Source: M50B91 sp964526665
GTDB taxonomy: Bacteria; Patescibacteriota; Gracilibacteria; UBA4473
Direction of reading: 5' to 3'
Length of the DNA stretch: 50,920 nt
Assembly: GCA_964526665.1 (NCBI GenBank)
Contig: CAZGJL010000005.1
Location: forward strand, 1-50,920
This document shows positions 15,315-23,065 of the stretch, piece after piece. A program made the translations under genes and the position numbers. The notes under the pieces were generated by a model that did no database searches, was not told the origin of the DNA, and saw nothing but the letters and a program-made list of their open reading frames with translations. The stretch's first letter is position 1. Every line of letters begins with the position of its first letter.

Positions 15315-15692
15315 TTAAATTTTTCGAACTTTTTTAGGTCGACATCCTCCGTGTGCTACACGAGATCGCAACGAGATTGATTGCACTTGCAATCCACCAT
15401 TTACTAATCCGCGAATTGACTGATCCCGTGCAGGTCCCACTCCGGTGACATACACATTAGCAGCTTTCATTCCAAATTGTTGTGCTTGTTCAGCAACATG
15501 TTCAGCAGAAACTTGTCCTGCATACGGTGTAGACTGACGAGCTCCCTTAAATCCATTTCGACCAGGAGAACTCCACGCGAGCACATTCCCATCAGGATCA
15601 GTAAGTGTAATAAGGGTATTATTCCAGTTGGACTCGATATATACTCGACCAACTTCAAATGATTTTCGAATACGTTTGTTAGCTTTAACCAT
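15315..15692 (-). CDS. rpsK: 30S ribosomal protein uS11
   Basis: 125 residues with the uS11 core: SNWNNTLITLTDPDGNVLAWSS, GFKGARQSTPYAGQ, VTGVGPARDQSIRGL and the C-terminal HGGCRPKKVRKI. The rpsM stop overlaps the start (TAATG). Confidence 0.98.
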   Translation of the reverse strand: MVKANKRIRKSFEVGRVYIESNWNNTLITLTDPDGNVLAWSSPGRNGFKGARQSTPYAGQVSAEHVAEQAQQFGMKAANVYVTGVGPARDQSIRGLVNGGLQVQSISLRSRVAHGGCRPKKVRKI

Positions 15693-16066
15693 TACGCTAT
15701 TTTCTTCTTAGTAACTGCTGCACCCTTTTTCCCTTTTCGGGTACGAGCGTTTGTTTTCGTTCGTTGTCCACGACATGGAAGTTTTCGACGATGTCGAAAT
15801 CCTCTATATGTAGCAATGTCTTGAAGACGTTTAATATTTTGTGATGTTTCTCGACGCAAATCAGCCTCAAGGATAAATCCAAGATCTGTAAGAGTGTCAC
15901 GCAATGTTTTTTCTTGATCAGTAGTCAAATCTTTGACTCGGATACTTTCATCCAATTTCGCTTTTTTGCAGATGATTTCTGCGCGTTTTGGACCAACACC
16001 TAAAATATATGTCAATGAAATGACGAGGCGTTTTTCTGGTGGGATCGATACTCCTGCAATTCGCAT
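15692..16066 (-). CDS. rpsM: 30S ribosomal protein uS13
   Basis: 124 residues starting MRIAGVSIPPEKRLVISLTYI, with the LGVGPKRAEIICKKA helix-hairpin-helix, a DLRRETSQNIKRLQDI segment, YRGFRHRRKLPCRGQRTKTNART and a basic tail that contacts the P-site tRNA. 11 nt follow the rpmJ stop. No Shine-Dalgarno sequence. Confidence 0.98.
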   Translation of the reverse strand: MRIAGVSIPPEKRLVISLTYILGVGPKRAEIICKKAKLDESIRVKDLTTDQEKTLRDTLTDLGFILEADLRRETSQNIKRLQDIATYRGFRHRRKLPCRGQRTKTNARTRKGKKGAAVTKKKIA

Positions 16067-16077
16067 TTAGTTGAAAA

Positions 16078-16203
16078 TTAACCTTGACGTTGTTTATGCT
16101 TTCCACGAGTAGACGGGTTTCCACAGATAACACGTACAACACCCTTACGGCGGATAACGCGGCAATCTTTACAAATCTGTTTAACGGAAGCTCGTACTTT
16201 CAT
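16078..16203 (-). CDS. rpmJ: 50S ribosomal protein bL36
   Basis: A 41-residue protein. It starts MKVRASVKQICKDC and ends GKHKQRQG, with the zinc ligands C11, C14, C27 and H36. The loop between C27 and the His is three residues longer than in E. coli (38 aa). It sits between infA and rpsM, its usual place. Confidence 0.96.
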   Translation of the reverse strand: MKVRASVKQICKDCRVIRRKGVVRVICGNPSTRGKHKQRQG

Positions 16204-16215
16204 GGTTTCTTATTT

Positions 16216-16491
16216 TTAACGCGGACGATATGTGATAAGTCCTTCATCTTCCATCATGAGGTCCTCATTGTTTGGACCAGATTGGGCTACTTGCCCAGTT
16301 GGAGAGATTTGAAGTCTTACCTTATCGCCGGGAACGATCCGTATGTAATGCATACGCATTTTTCCGGACAACCTCGCTCTGACCTTGATATCCTCAAACC
16401 CTTCGGTACTGAGTGAGATAACAAATCGACTTCCAGGTAATGTGGATTCAACCACGCCATCAAGTTCGATTTTATCGTTATCTTTTGCCAT
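16216..16491 (-). CDS. infA: translation initiation factor IF-1 with enlarged C-terminal loop
   Basis: IF-1 occupies the 30S A site during initiation. The OB-fold core is clear: IELDGVVESTLPGSRFVISL, the LSGKMRMHYIRIVPGDKV segment and the final ITYRPR strand. At 91 residues it is well above the typical 72. The extra length is mainly between the S-P turn and the last strand, where the usual PYDLxKGRI is replaced by a Gly/Gln/Asn/acidic stretch of about 19 residues including NNEDLMMEDE. It is first in the ribosomal operon with its own promoter. A fusion or frameshift is unlikely because the core resumes in frame. Confidence 0.93.
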   Translation of the reverse strand: MAKDNDKIELDGVVESTLPGSRFVISLSTEGFEDIKVRARLSGKMRMHYIRIVPGDKVRLQISPTGQVAQSGPNNEDLMMEDEGLITYRPR

Positions 16492-16515
16492 TCAAGGTAA
16501 GGCTAGGGCTCGCGG

Positions 16516-16543
16516 ATTCTAGCGGGGAAATTCACCTTGTCAA
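16516..16543 (-). promoter_or_regulatory. promoter of the ribosomal operon
   Basis: Minus strand TTGACA (16538-16543), 16 bp, TAGAAT (16516-16521). The predicted leader is about 17-18 nt and has no Shine-Dalgarno sequence, so the infA mRNA is short-leadered rather than leaderless. Confidence 0.75.
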
Positions 16544-16620
16544 GAATTTTTTCCGTGAAATAAAAATGAGCTGATTTTCTATCCTTTTTATAGGGAAATA
16601 CCAACATTATTTTCATACAG

Positions 16621-16649
16621 TTGAAAATTTCTTATCTTCATGGCAGACT
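16621..16649 (+). promoter_or_regulatory. murL operon promoter (leaderless)
   Basis: TTGAAA (16621-16626), 17 bp, CAGACT (16644-16649) with TGG just upstream (extended -10), ending 7 nt before the ATG at 16657. The TTG of the -35 is in frame, 12 codons ahead. Confidence 0.6.
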
Positions 16650-16656
16650 CGGCAGG

Positions 16657-17964
16657 ATGAAAAACCAGTGGAAGTCATTTGTTTTTGAAAATTGGGAATG
16701 GAATCCCGAAGATAAACATCTTGCGTTGCGCTACTCGTTCGACGGGGAGCTGCAGTTTGAAGAAAATTGGTGGTTCGACTTTGAACCAACGCAGGAAGTT
16801 CATCCAGAATCATTAGAGAAAGCATTTGAAGGACTTTGGCTGGCGGCTGGAGTTTCTTATTTCAAAGCAACATTGCCAGAGAGTATTGAATTTCGTGAAG
16901 GAGGGATTACGGAGTCTCAGGCAAAATTTTTCAAGAAAGTATGGATGAACGGATTGGGAGAGTTTTTCTTTCAAAATAAAATTGATCCGGCGGGAAAGAT
17001 TCAGTTTGAATCCAAATCCGGGTTCGAAAAGAATATTTTGAAAACAGAACCCGGAATTGGACTTTGGGGAGCCCTTCTTCCTATTGGTGGAGGAAAGGAT
17101 TCTTTGGCATCAGCATTGATATTGCAATCGGGAGGGATTGATTTTGAAACCTGGACAGTAGGAGATTCAGAAGTTCAGTCAGCTTGCTGTGAAGCATTGA
17201 ACGTACCTCGCGTGAAAGTACGACGCCAGATTTCTCCAGAATTATTACGCCTTAATAAAGAGGGCGCGCTCAATGGACATGTGCCTATTTCTTCAATACT
17301 TGCTTTTGCAGGAGTGGCATCAGCATTGCTGCGTGGAAAAAAATACGTAGTTCTTTCGAATGAGTCTTCAGCATCAGAACCAAACACAACATGGAAAGGA
17401 CTTGAGATCAATCATCAGTGGTCGAAGTCGTTAGCATTTGAACAAAAGTTTCAACAGTACGTTGCTGAAAATATTTCCTCAGAAGTACAATATTTTTCAT
17501 TACTTCGTCCATTATCCGAACTTCACATTGCTGAGATTTTTGCAAAAAAAGGATGGGACGAATTTGGTTCTCTATTTTCTAGTTGTAATCGGAATTTCCA
17601 TTTATCTGGATCAAAAATTACATCACGATGGTGTGGAACGTGTCCTAAATGCGTATTTGTTTCGTTGATTTTGTCACCATGGATTTCTGCAGAACAAATC
17701 AATGAGGCCTTTGGTTCGATTCCTTTTGCAGAAAAAGAGAATGAAGGTCTTCTAATGGAACTTCTTGGATTACAGGGAATAAAACCATTAGAATGCGTGG
17801 GAACAATTGCAGAAGCACGAGAAGCAGTTGTTTTGGGTTCGCAAAAGCACGAGGAGTTGAAAGCGTGGACAGAGAAATTTCCTGTACCAAACTTTGACCA
17901 CCGAGAATGGCACGAGCATAAGTTGCCGGAGGAGTTTGAAACAATTTTAAAAAACAGAGCATGA
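16657..17964 (+). CDS. murL: UDP-MurNAc-L-Ala-L-Glu epimerase (MurL)
   Basis: MurL, characterised in Xanthomonas oryzae, uses ATP to epimerise the terminal L-Glu of UDP-MurNAc-L-Ala-L-Glu to D-Glu. The 435-residue product has a PP-loop-like motif PIGGGKDS (142-149), a VVLSNESSASEPNT segment (about 231-244), and a late CGTCPKC cluster (326-332), features I associate with MurL and its ATP-binding relatives. The call rests strongly on context: two genes on is a MurD-type ligase joined by ATGA overlaps, the pairing expected for MurL and MurD2. The start follows the leaderless promoter; a TTG 12 codons upstream is the -35 box. Confidence 0.78.
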   Translation: MKNQWKSFVFENWEWNPEDKHLALRYSFDGELQFEENWWFDFEPTQEVHPESLEKAFEGLWLAAGVSYFKATLPESIEFREGGITESQAKFFKKVWMNGLGEFFFQNKIDPAGKIQFESKSGFEKNILKTEPGIGLWGALLPIGGGKDSLASALILQSGGIDFETWTVGDSEVQSACCEALNVPRVKVRRQISPELLRLNKEGALNGHVPISSILAFAGVASALLRGKKYVVLSNESSASEPNTTWKGLEINHQWSKSLAFEQKFQQYVAENISSEVQYFSLLRPLSELHIAEIFAKKGWDEFGSLFSSCNRNFHLSGSKITSRWCGTCPKCVFVSLILSPWISAEQINEAFGSIPFAEKENEGLLMELLGLQGIKPLECVGTIAEAREAVVLGSQKHEELKAWTEKFPVPNFDHREWHEHKLPEEFETILKNRA

Positions 17965-18212
17965 CAAAAGACGATCAGATTCAAAAAATTATTGAGCGCA
18001 ATAAAAGAGTTGAACAAGATAAAAAATGGGAGACATCATGGTTTCGGAGAATTCTTTTGACTCTAGTGACATGGATGGCGGCATTTCTATTTCTTCGAAT
18101 TATAGAGGCTCCAAATGCTGCTTTTGCCGCGTTGGTTCCATCTGGGGGATTCTTGCTATCGACATTACGACTTCCATTTGCTCGTAAAATCTGGGAACAT
18201 TTTAAAAAATGA
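17961..18212 (+). CDS. small membrane protein between murL and murD2
   Basis: 83 residues, family not recognised. A charged N-terminal helix (1-28) is followed by two hydrophobic segments (about 31-47 and 53-69) and a basic tail, so both ends are likely cytoplasmic. It overlaps murL and murD2 by ATGA at both ends, so its synthesis is tied to theirs, which suggests a link to cell-wall precursor synthesis or simply a shared transcript. Confidence 0.75.
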   Translation: MTKDDQIQKIIERNKRVEQDKKWETSWFRRILLTLVTWMAAFLFLRIIEAPNAAFAALVPSGGFLLSTLRLPFARKIWEHFKK

Positions 18213-19432
18213 AACTTTCGGAATTAATTTTGGCTGAAAAAATTTACATCGCTGGAGATGGTCTGGAAGGACGAGCAGCAGATAAATTTTGTGCAGCGCA
18301 TTGTCCGTATGTTCCTCGCGAAATAGTTTCTCCTATTTCAGAATCAGTTGAAGACGAGGGAGGGGTTTGGATTGTGTCGCCAGGAATTCCACGAAAGTTT
18401 TTCGACAATATTCCAAAAGAACGAATAACAGCGGGGACGGAGATTTTTTTCGACTCTTTGTCTGACGCAGAACGAGCACGCGTTATTGGTGTTTCTGGAA
18501 CAAAAGGGAAATCCACAACGACGAAATTTTGTACCGAAGCCTTGAATGCAGCGGGGAGAGTGGCTGTTGCTGCGGGGAATTACGGAGTTCCATTATTGGA
18601 AGTGTTCGATGATTTTGAACTCGGGAAACATGAGTATGTTGTAGCGGAACTCTCTAGTTATCAGTTAGAAAATCTTCATACGAGCCCAGGAATCGCTATT
18701 TTTCTTAATCTGTTTCCTGATCACCTCGATAGGCATGGATCAGTTGAGGCGTACGAAACAGCAAAACACAATCTATTTCTTCATCAAAAAAAGAACGAAA
18801 TTTTAATTCTTCCAGACGTGAGTGATATATCAGTGGAGATTCTTTCGGTGATACATAAATCGACTCCGTTAGATCCAGAATTATTTGCGAAAGATTCTTC
18901 ATTTCGGGCAGCACATTGGTGTCAGAATCTTGGAACGGTTGAGAAATTATTTGAGCTTTTGCACCTGCCGCATGAAGCGATAGAGAAAACAATACAGGAA
19001 TTCGAAGGGCTTCCACATCGAATGCAGCATTTTTCTCACACGCATGATCGTGAGTGGTGGGACGACGCTATTTGCACAAATCCTGAGGCAGCTATTGCGA
19101 GTGTTCAGTTCTTTGGAAAAAAATTAGGAGCATTGATTCTCGGTGGACAAGACCGAGGGATGGATTGTTCTCCTTTGGCTACAGCACTTATTACATATGC
19201 CCCAGAGGCATTAGTTTTAGTATTAGAATCCGAGGCAGCAAAAAGATTTCTAGAGGCAATTCCGAATGCAATATTGGTACAGGATTTCGATGAAGCAGTT
19301 ACTCACGTTTTACAATCAACATCAGAAGGAACGGATATTGTACTGTGTCCAGCTGCACCGAGTTATGACTCGTTTAAAAATTTCAAAGAAAAAGGAGATG
19401 CCTGGCAAAAGGCTGTGACATTGATGGGATAG
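18209..19432 (+). CDS. murD2: MurD-type UDP-MurNAc-L-alanine:L-glutamate ligase (MurD2)
   Basis: Mur ligases add amino acids to UDP-MurNAc with ATP. The 407-residue product shows all family landmarks: P-loop GVSGTKGKSTTT (94-105), AELSSYQLEN, FPDHLDRHGSVEAYETAKH, FEGLPHRMQ, the DDAICTNPEAAIAS segment, LILGGQDRGMD and the PAAPSYDSFKNFKEKG close. Ordinary MurD has D-S-K-A-T-N-P; here it reads D-A-I-C-T-N-P, and the glycine-rich GGxDKG reads GGQDRG. The neighbouring MurL implies that the substrate is L-Glu rather than D-Glu. If MurL is wrong, this would be plain MurD. Confidence 0.85.
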   Translation: MKLSELILAEKIYIAGDGLEGRAADKFCAAHCPYVPREIVSPISESVEDEGGVWIVSPGIPRKFFDNIPKERITAGTEIFFDSLSDAERARVIGVSGTKGKSTTTKFCTEALNAAGRVAVAAGNYGVPLLEVFDDFELGKHEYVVAELSSYQLENLHTSPGIAIFLNLFPDHLDRHGSVEAYETAKHNLFLHQKKNEILILPDVSDISVEILSVIHKSTPLDPELFAKDSSFRAAHWCQNLGTVEKLFELLHLPHEAIEKTIQEFEGLPHRMQHFSHTHDREWWDDAICTNPEAAIASVQFFGKKLGALILGGQDRGMDCSPLATALITYAPEALVLVLESEAAKRFLEAIPNAILVQDFDEAVTHVLQSTSEGTDIVLCPAAPSYDSFKNFKEKGDAWQKAVTLMG

Positions 19433-19445
19433 AGATTCTTTGTGA

Positions 19446-19625
19446 TTACAAAAAATCGTCTTTTTCTGGATCCACCAGTTTCAATTTAATAGGATCTTCT
19501 TGTAATACAATCATTTCTGCACCACAAAGAGGGCACTCAAGCATGTCATCTTCAATAATGTCGTGTTTAGCAACATCAAATTTTCCTCGGCAGTCAGGAC
19601 AAAAGATAACAATTTGTTTTTCCAT
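19446..19625 (-). CDS. LysW-like small zinc-ribbon protein
   Basis: A 59-residue protein that is easily missed. It has two CxxC knuckles, CPDC (9-12) and CPLC (31-34), 18 residues apart, separated by a short acidic hairpin, then an acidic tail. The order resembles LysW/ArgW carrier proteins, but the tail ends Asp-Asp-Phe-Leu rather than the Glu-Asp-Trp-Gly-Glu that carries the amino group, so a carrier role is doubtful. It lies 31 nt downstream of mutS on the same strand and converges with murD2 13 bp away. Confidence 0.75.
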   Translation of the reverse strand: MEKQIVIFCPDCRGKFDVAKHDIIEDDMLECPLCGAEMIVLQEDPIKLKLVDPEKDDFL

Positions 19626-19656
19626 CTGTTTTTTTTTACTTGAATTTCACGAAAAA

Positions 19657-22224
19657 TCAACAATTCTTTGGGAGTTTTTTTTGTAATTCATACATTTTTT
19701 CCAATGCTTCTCGTGGCGAAAGCACATCAGGGTCAATGGTATCGAGCATTTGTTCCACTTCGGACTCCAATTGCATTTCAATAACTTTTTCTACAACACG
19801 TGGAGCAGAAAAAAGTGAAGGTTGGGGAGCGACAATTTCTTCCTCTTCTAATTTTTTCAAAATTTCTTGTGAACGTTTCAAAACAGATTTTGGTATACCG
19901 GCCAATTTTGCCACTTCGATCCCAAATGAATCGGAAATTCCTCCATCTGCAATTTTTCGTAAAAAGACAATTCCTTCTTTGTTTTGCGCTACGGTGACAT
20001 GTGCATTTTTTCCTCCTTCTAAATTTTCAACACAATCAATAAGTTCATGATAGTGCGTAGCAAAAACAGTCTTTGTTTTCACTTCATTATGCAAATATTC
20101 CGTAATGGCCCACGCAAGACTCACTCCATCAAAGGTGCTGGTTCCACGTCCAATTTCATCCAAAATAACAAAACTTTTTTCAGTTGCCGCATTGAGGATA
20201 GCGGCTGTTTCCGCCATTTCTACAAAGAACGTAGATTTTCCTCCTGCGAGATTATCACTCGCTCCTACGCGGGTAAAAATACGATCAATAATTCCTATTT
20301 CACATGCATCAGCGGGAACAAATGATCCAATTTGCGCCAGAAGAATAATGAGTGCGTTTTGTCTCAAGTATGTAGATTTTCCCGCCATATTTGGTCCGGT
20401 AATGAGATGAAATATTGATTTTTCACTCATAACTAAGTCATTGGCGATAAAGGGTTGATGAGAAATGTTTTCCACTACAGGATGACGACCTCCTTCAATA
20501 CGAAGTACGGAAGTGTTTTCTAAAACAGTCGGTTGTGTCCAGCGAGAATTACGTGCGGTTTTTGCCAAAGTGGTGAGTGCATCAATCATCCCTATTGCTT
20601 CGGCAGCAAGTTGTAAGGTATCGATGGTTCCAATAATTTTTTCGCGTAATACTATAAATAGTTGGTGTTCGAGTTCGAACGCTTTTGTTTCAGCAGATAA
20701 AACTTTTTCTTCATGTTCTGCCAACTCTGGAGTCGTAAATCGCTCAGCATTTACCAATGTTTGTCGACGGGTCCAACTTTCTGGAACTTTATTCATATTT
20801 GCCTTACTTACCTCAAGACAAAATCCGAAATTGTTTGAAAACTTAATCCTCAAATTACTAATACCACTCTCTTTTTTTTGTCGTTCGAGAAATGATTCAA
20901 GCCATATATCGGCATTCTGTTTTAATATTCGTAGTTCATCGAGTTGCTCATTATATCCATCTCGAAACATTCCCCCGGACATTATTTCCAAAGGCGGAGT
21001 ATCAATAATGGAGCTTTCTATTTCTTTCGCAAAAATTTCAAATCCTTTCAATATTGCAGCATTTTCCTTGAGCAATGTGTGTTCTGCCTTTTCACACCAG
21101 GCGGCAAGTACGGGGAATTCTTTTAGTGACTGGCCAATCCATTGTATATCACGAGCGTTTCCTCGACCGATAGCAATTCGTGCTAATGCACGAGGAAGAT
21201 CACAGATGTTTCCAAGTGTTTCCGTCAAATGTTTGAGAGCAGAAGTATCATTTAAAATTTCAGCGACAGCGTTTGATCGTGCCGAGATTTGTTCGGTATT
21301 GAGAAGCGGTCGAGCTATCCAGTTTCGGAGCATTCGTCCTCCCATAGCGGTGTTACTTTTGGCAAACACAGACCAGAGAGTGCTCGCTGTTTCGTCAGTA
21401 CGCATAGGATAAAAAACTTCCAAATGTTGCAATGTTTGTGCATCCAGAAGCATTGTCCCAGATCCATCATATCGGACGAGTTTTCGCACATGCGAGAGCT
21501 GAGTTTTCTGGGTTTCTTTTAGGTACTCCAAAACCAAAGCACTTACTTCAATCAATGGAGCCAAATGATCAATAGCAAATACAGAAAGATCTTGTATTGA
21601 AAAATGTTCGAGAAGTGCCTGACGTGCATCATCTGTTTTTAGCCCTTTTCTTGGTGTATGAAGACATCGTGGTAGTTTTCTGCAAAAATTTTCATCAGCA
21701 AAAAGTTCACTCGGAAGCAAAATTTCATTCGGGGTTAATCGATAAAGTTCATCAATAAGAGCCAGTTCGTCTTGAAATTCTGTTGTACGAAATTCTCCAG
21801 TAGAAAGGTCGGCAACAGCAATAGAAAACGCTTTTTTATTTTGGATAATTCCTACAAGAAATGAGTTTTTTTCTGGTGCGAGATTTCCATCTTCGATTGT
21901 TGTTCCTGGGGTAATAACTCGAACAATTTTCCGATGCATTATTTTTTTATTATCACTTTCTACTTGTTCGGCTATAGCAATTTTGTGACCATTTTCAATT
22001 AATGTTTCGATATATTCCTTTGCCGAATGATGAGGAAATCCGCACATGGGCATTTCGCTTTCTGTTCCCTTGTGCCGTGCAGTAAGTGTAATTCCGAGAA
22101 CGCGACTGGCGATTTGTGCGTCTTCAAAAAACATTTCATAAAAGTCTCCAAGACGAAAAAAAAGGACCGCATCAGGTTGTTGTTTTTTCAGTTCCCAGAA
22201 TTGTCTTTGGACGGGGGTAGACAT
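19657..22224 (-). CDS. mutS: DNA mismatch repair protein MutS
   Basis: MutS recognises base mismatches and recruits MutL. The 855-residue product has the mismatch-binding motif FYEMF with its Phe-x-Glu near residue 27, the connector and lever domains, a clamp, and the ATPase: Walker A GPNMAGKST, a DEIGRGTSTFDG Walker B, and THYHEL. A short helical tail follows. The frame extends 12 codons upstream to a TTG, but that TTG belongs to the -35 box; the ATG at 22224 is 7 nt after the -10. No mutL in the window. Confidence 0.98.
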   Translation of the reverse strand: MSTPVQRQFWELKKQQPDAVLFFRLGDFYEMFFEDAQIASRVLGITLTARHKGTESEMPMCGFPHHSAKEYIETLIENGHKIAIAEQVESDNKKIMHRKIVRVITPGTTIEDGNLAPEKNSFLVGIIQNKKAFSIAVADLSTGEFRTTEFQDELALIDELYRLTPNEILLPSELFADENFCRKLPRCLHTPRKGLKTDDARQALLEHFSIQDLSVFAIDHLAPLIEVSALVLEYLKETQKTQLSHVRKLVRYDGSGTMLLDAQTLQHLEVFYPMRTDETASTLWSVFAKSNTAMGGRMLRNWIARPLLNTEQISARSNAVAEILNDTSALKHLTETLGNICDLPRALARIAIGRGNARDIQWIGQSLKEFPVLAAWCEKAEHTLLKENAAILKGFEIFAKEIESSIIDTPPLEIMSGGMFRDGYNEQLDELRILKQNADIWLESFLERQKKESGISNLRIKFSNNFGFCLEVSKANMNKVPESWTRRQTLVNAERFTTPELAEHEEKVLSAETKAFELEHQLFIVLREKIIGTIDTLQLAAEAIGMIDALTTLAKTARNSRWTQPTVLENTSVLRIEGGRHPVVENISHQPFIANDLVMSEKSIFHLITGPNMAGKSTYLRQNALIILLAQIGSFVPADACEIGIIDRIFTRVGASDNLAGGKSTFFVEMAETAAILNAATEKSFVILDEIGRGTSTFDGVSLAWAITEYLHNEVKTKTVFATHYHELIDCVENLEGGKNAHVTVAQNKEGIVFLRKIADGGISDSFGIEVAKLAGIPKSVLKRSQEILKKLEEEEIVAPQPSLFSAPRVVEKVIEMQLESEVEQMLDTIDPDVLSPREALEKMYELQKKLPKNC

Positions 22225-22231
22225 CGCAGAG

Positions 22232-22260
22232 AAGGTACAGGGAGAATTGTTTTTTTTCAA
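22232..22260 (-). promoter_or_regulatory. mutS promoter (leaderless)
   Basis: Minus strand TTGAAA (22255-22260), 17 bp, TACCTT (22232-22237) with TG directly upstream, 7 nt before the ATG. Confidence 0.5.
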
Positions 22261-22290
22261 CTCTATTTTGTAGAGAAAATCCGAATGTGC

Positions 22291-22319
22291 TTGACAAAAG
22301 AGGGCAATAATTCTATTAT
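22291..22319 (+). promoter_or_regulatory. promoter of the tandem-HTH gene with long leader
   Basis: TTGACA (22291-22296), 17 bp, TATTAT (22314-22319). The leader would be about 105 nt and contains ATGAAACTGTTTCAT (about 22337-22351, a partial palindrome) and GATCTTTGATATCA (22363-22376), which recurs at 26170-26183 upstream of another gene. These are candidate operator or RNA sites. Confidence 0.6.
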
Positions 22320-22430
22320 AAAAAAGTCTGTGTTTGATGAAACTGTTTCATATGATCACAGCGATCTTTGATATCACGAGAACAAAATAGATTTAAATAA
22401 GTATTTAATTTTAACTAAATAGATAAGTGT

Positions 22431-22958
22431 ATGAAAAAAAATGTATCAAAAAAAGAGATTTTTAATAAGATTAAAAATCTTTTCCCAGAGGGTTGTGTAA
22501 TTACTATGTCTTCTGAAAACATGAATAAAATGATGACATTGTTAATGGATTCTGTTGAAATTTATGAGATTGTGGAAGAAGAAGATGTTGATAATACATG
22601 GATTAATGAGGCTGCTGTTAGGGCTTGGCTAGAGATAGGTAAGACACAATTGTTTTATTGGAGAAAATCAAAAGTTATTGAATATTCTCAACCAGGAAGG
22701 AAGCTTATTATGTATAATAAAGGTAGCATACTTCGATATTTGGAGGCGGCGGCAGTTGATCCAGATGGTTATGATAAACACGAAGGAAACACAACATGGA
22801 TATCGGATAAAGCAGTGAAAGAAATTTTAAAGATAGGGGCAACACAACTTTGGAAATGGAGGAAAGAAAAACAAATTAGGTATACTCAACCAAGTCACAA
22901 AATTATTAGATATGACAAGGAATACCTTCTGAAATTTTTCAAGAAAAATGTGAAATAA
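22431..22958 (+). CDS. tandem helix-turn-helix (excisionase/MerR-like) DNA-binding protein
   Basis: The 175-residue product has a short N-terminal domain (1-50) and two similar halves, about 56-105 and 119-170. Each runs W-I-(N/S)-(E/D)-x-A-V-(R/K)-x-x-L-x-I-G-(K/A)-T-Q-L-(F/W)-x-W-R-K, then a Tyr-(S/T)-Gln-Pro turn, a basic strand and a final helix. This is the winged-helix layout of HTH_17/excisionase domains. Two copies would allow recognition of a tandem or inverted site. No recombinase is adjacent, so a transcription regulator is more likely than a phage excisionase. It sits at the head of the polysaccharide/surface region and ends in a strong terminator. Confidence 0.75.
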   Translation: MKKNVSKKEIFNKIKNLFPEGCVITMSSENMNKMMTLLMDSVEIYEIVEEEDVDNTWINEAAVRAWLEIGKTQLFYWRKSKVIEYSQPGRKLIMYNKGSILRYLEAAAVDPDGYDKHEGNTTWISDKAVKEILKIGATQLWKWRKEKQIRYTQPSHKIIRYDKEYLLKFFKKNVK

Positions 22959-22982
22959 AACTATTTTGTGTGATACCTTACT

Positions 22983-23017
22983 CCTCTATGCTTAAGTATA
23001 AGCATAGGGGTTTTTTT
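22983..23017 (+). terminator. terminator after the tandem-HTH gene
   Basis: Twelve-pair stem CCTCTATGCTTA / TAAGCATAGGGG, 4-nt loop, seven T. Confidence 0.92.
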
Positions 23018-23065
23018 ATAACTCCTCTAGATTTTCTTCTTTATTTCCGGTAAAAGATTGTGCGT

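Noticed and set aside
22431..22958. Phage excisionase for the xerC-like gene
   Set aside because: It is 13 kb away from xerC, has two DNA-binding domains and its own regulated leader; a regulator fits better.
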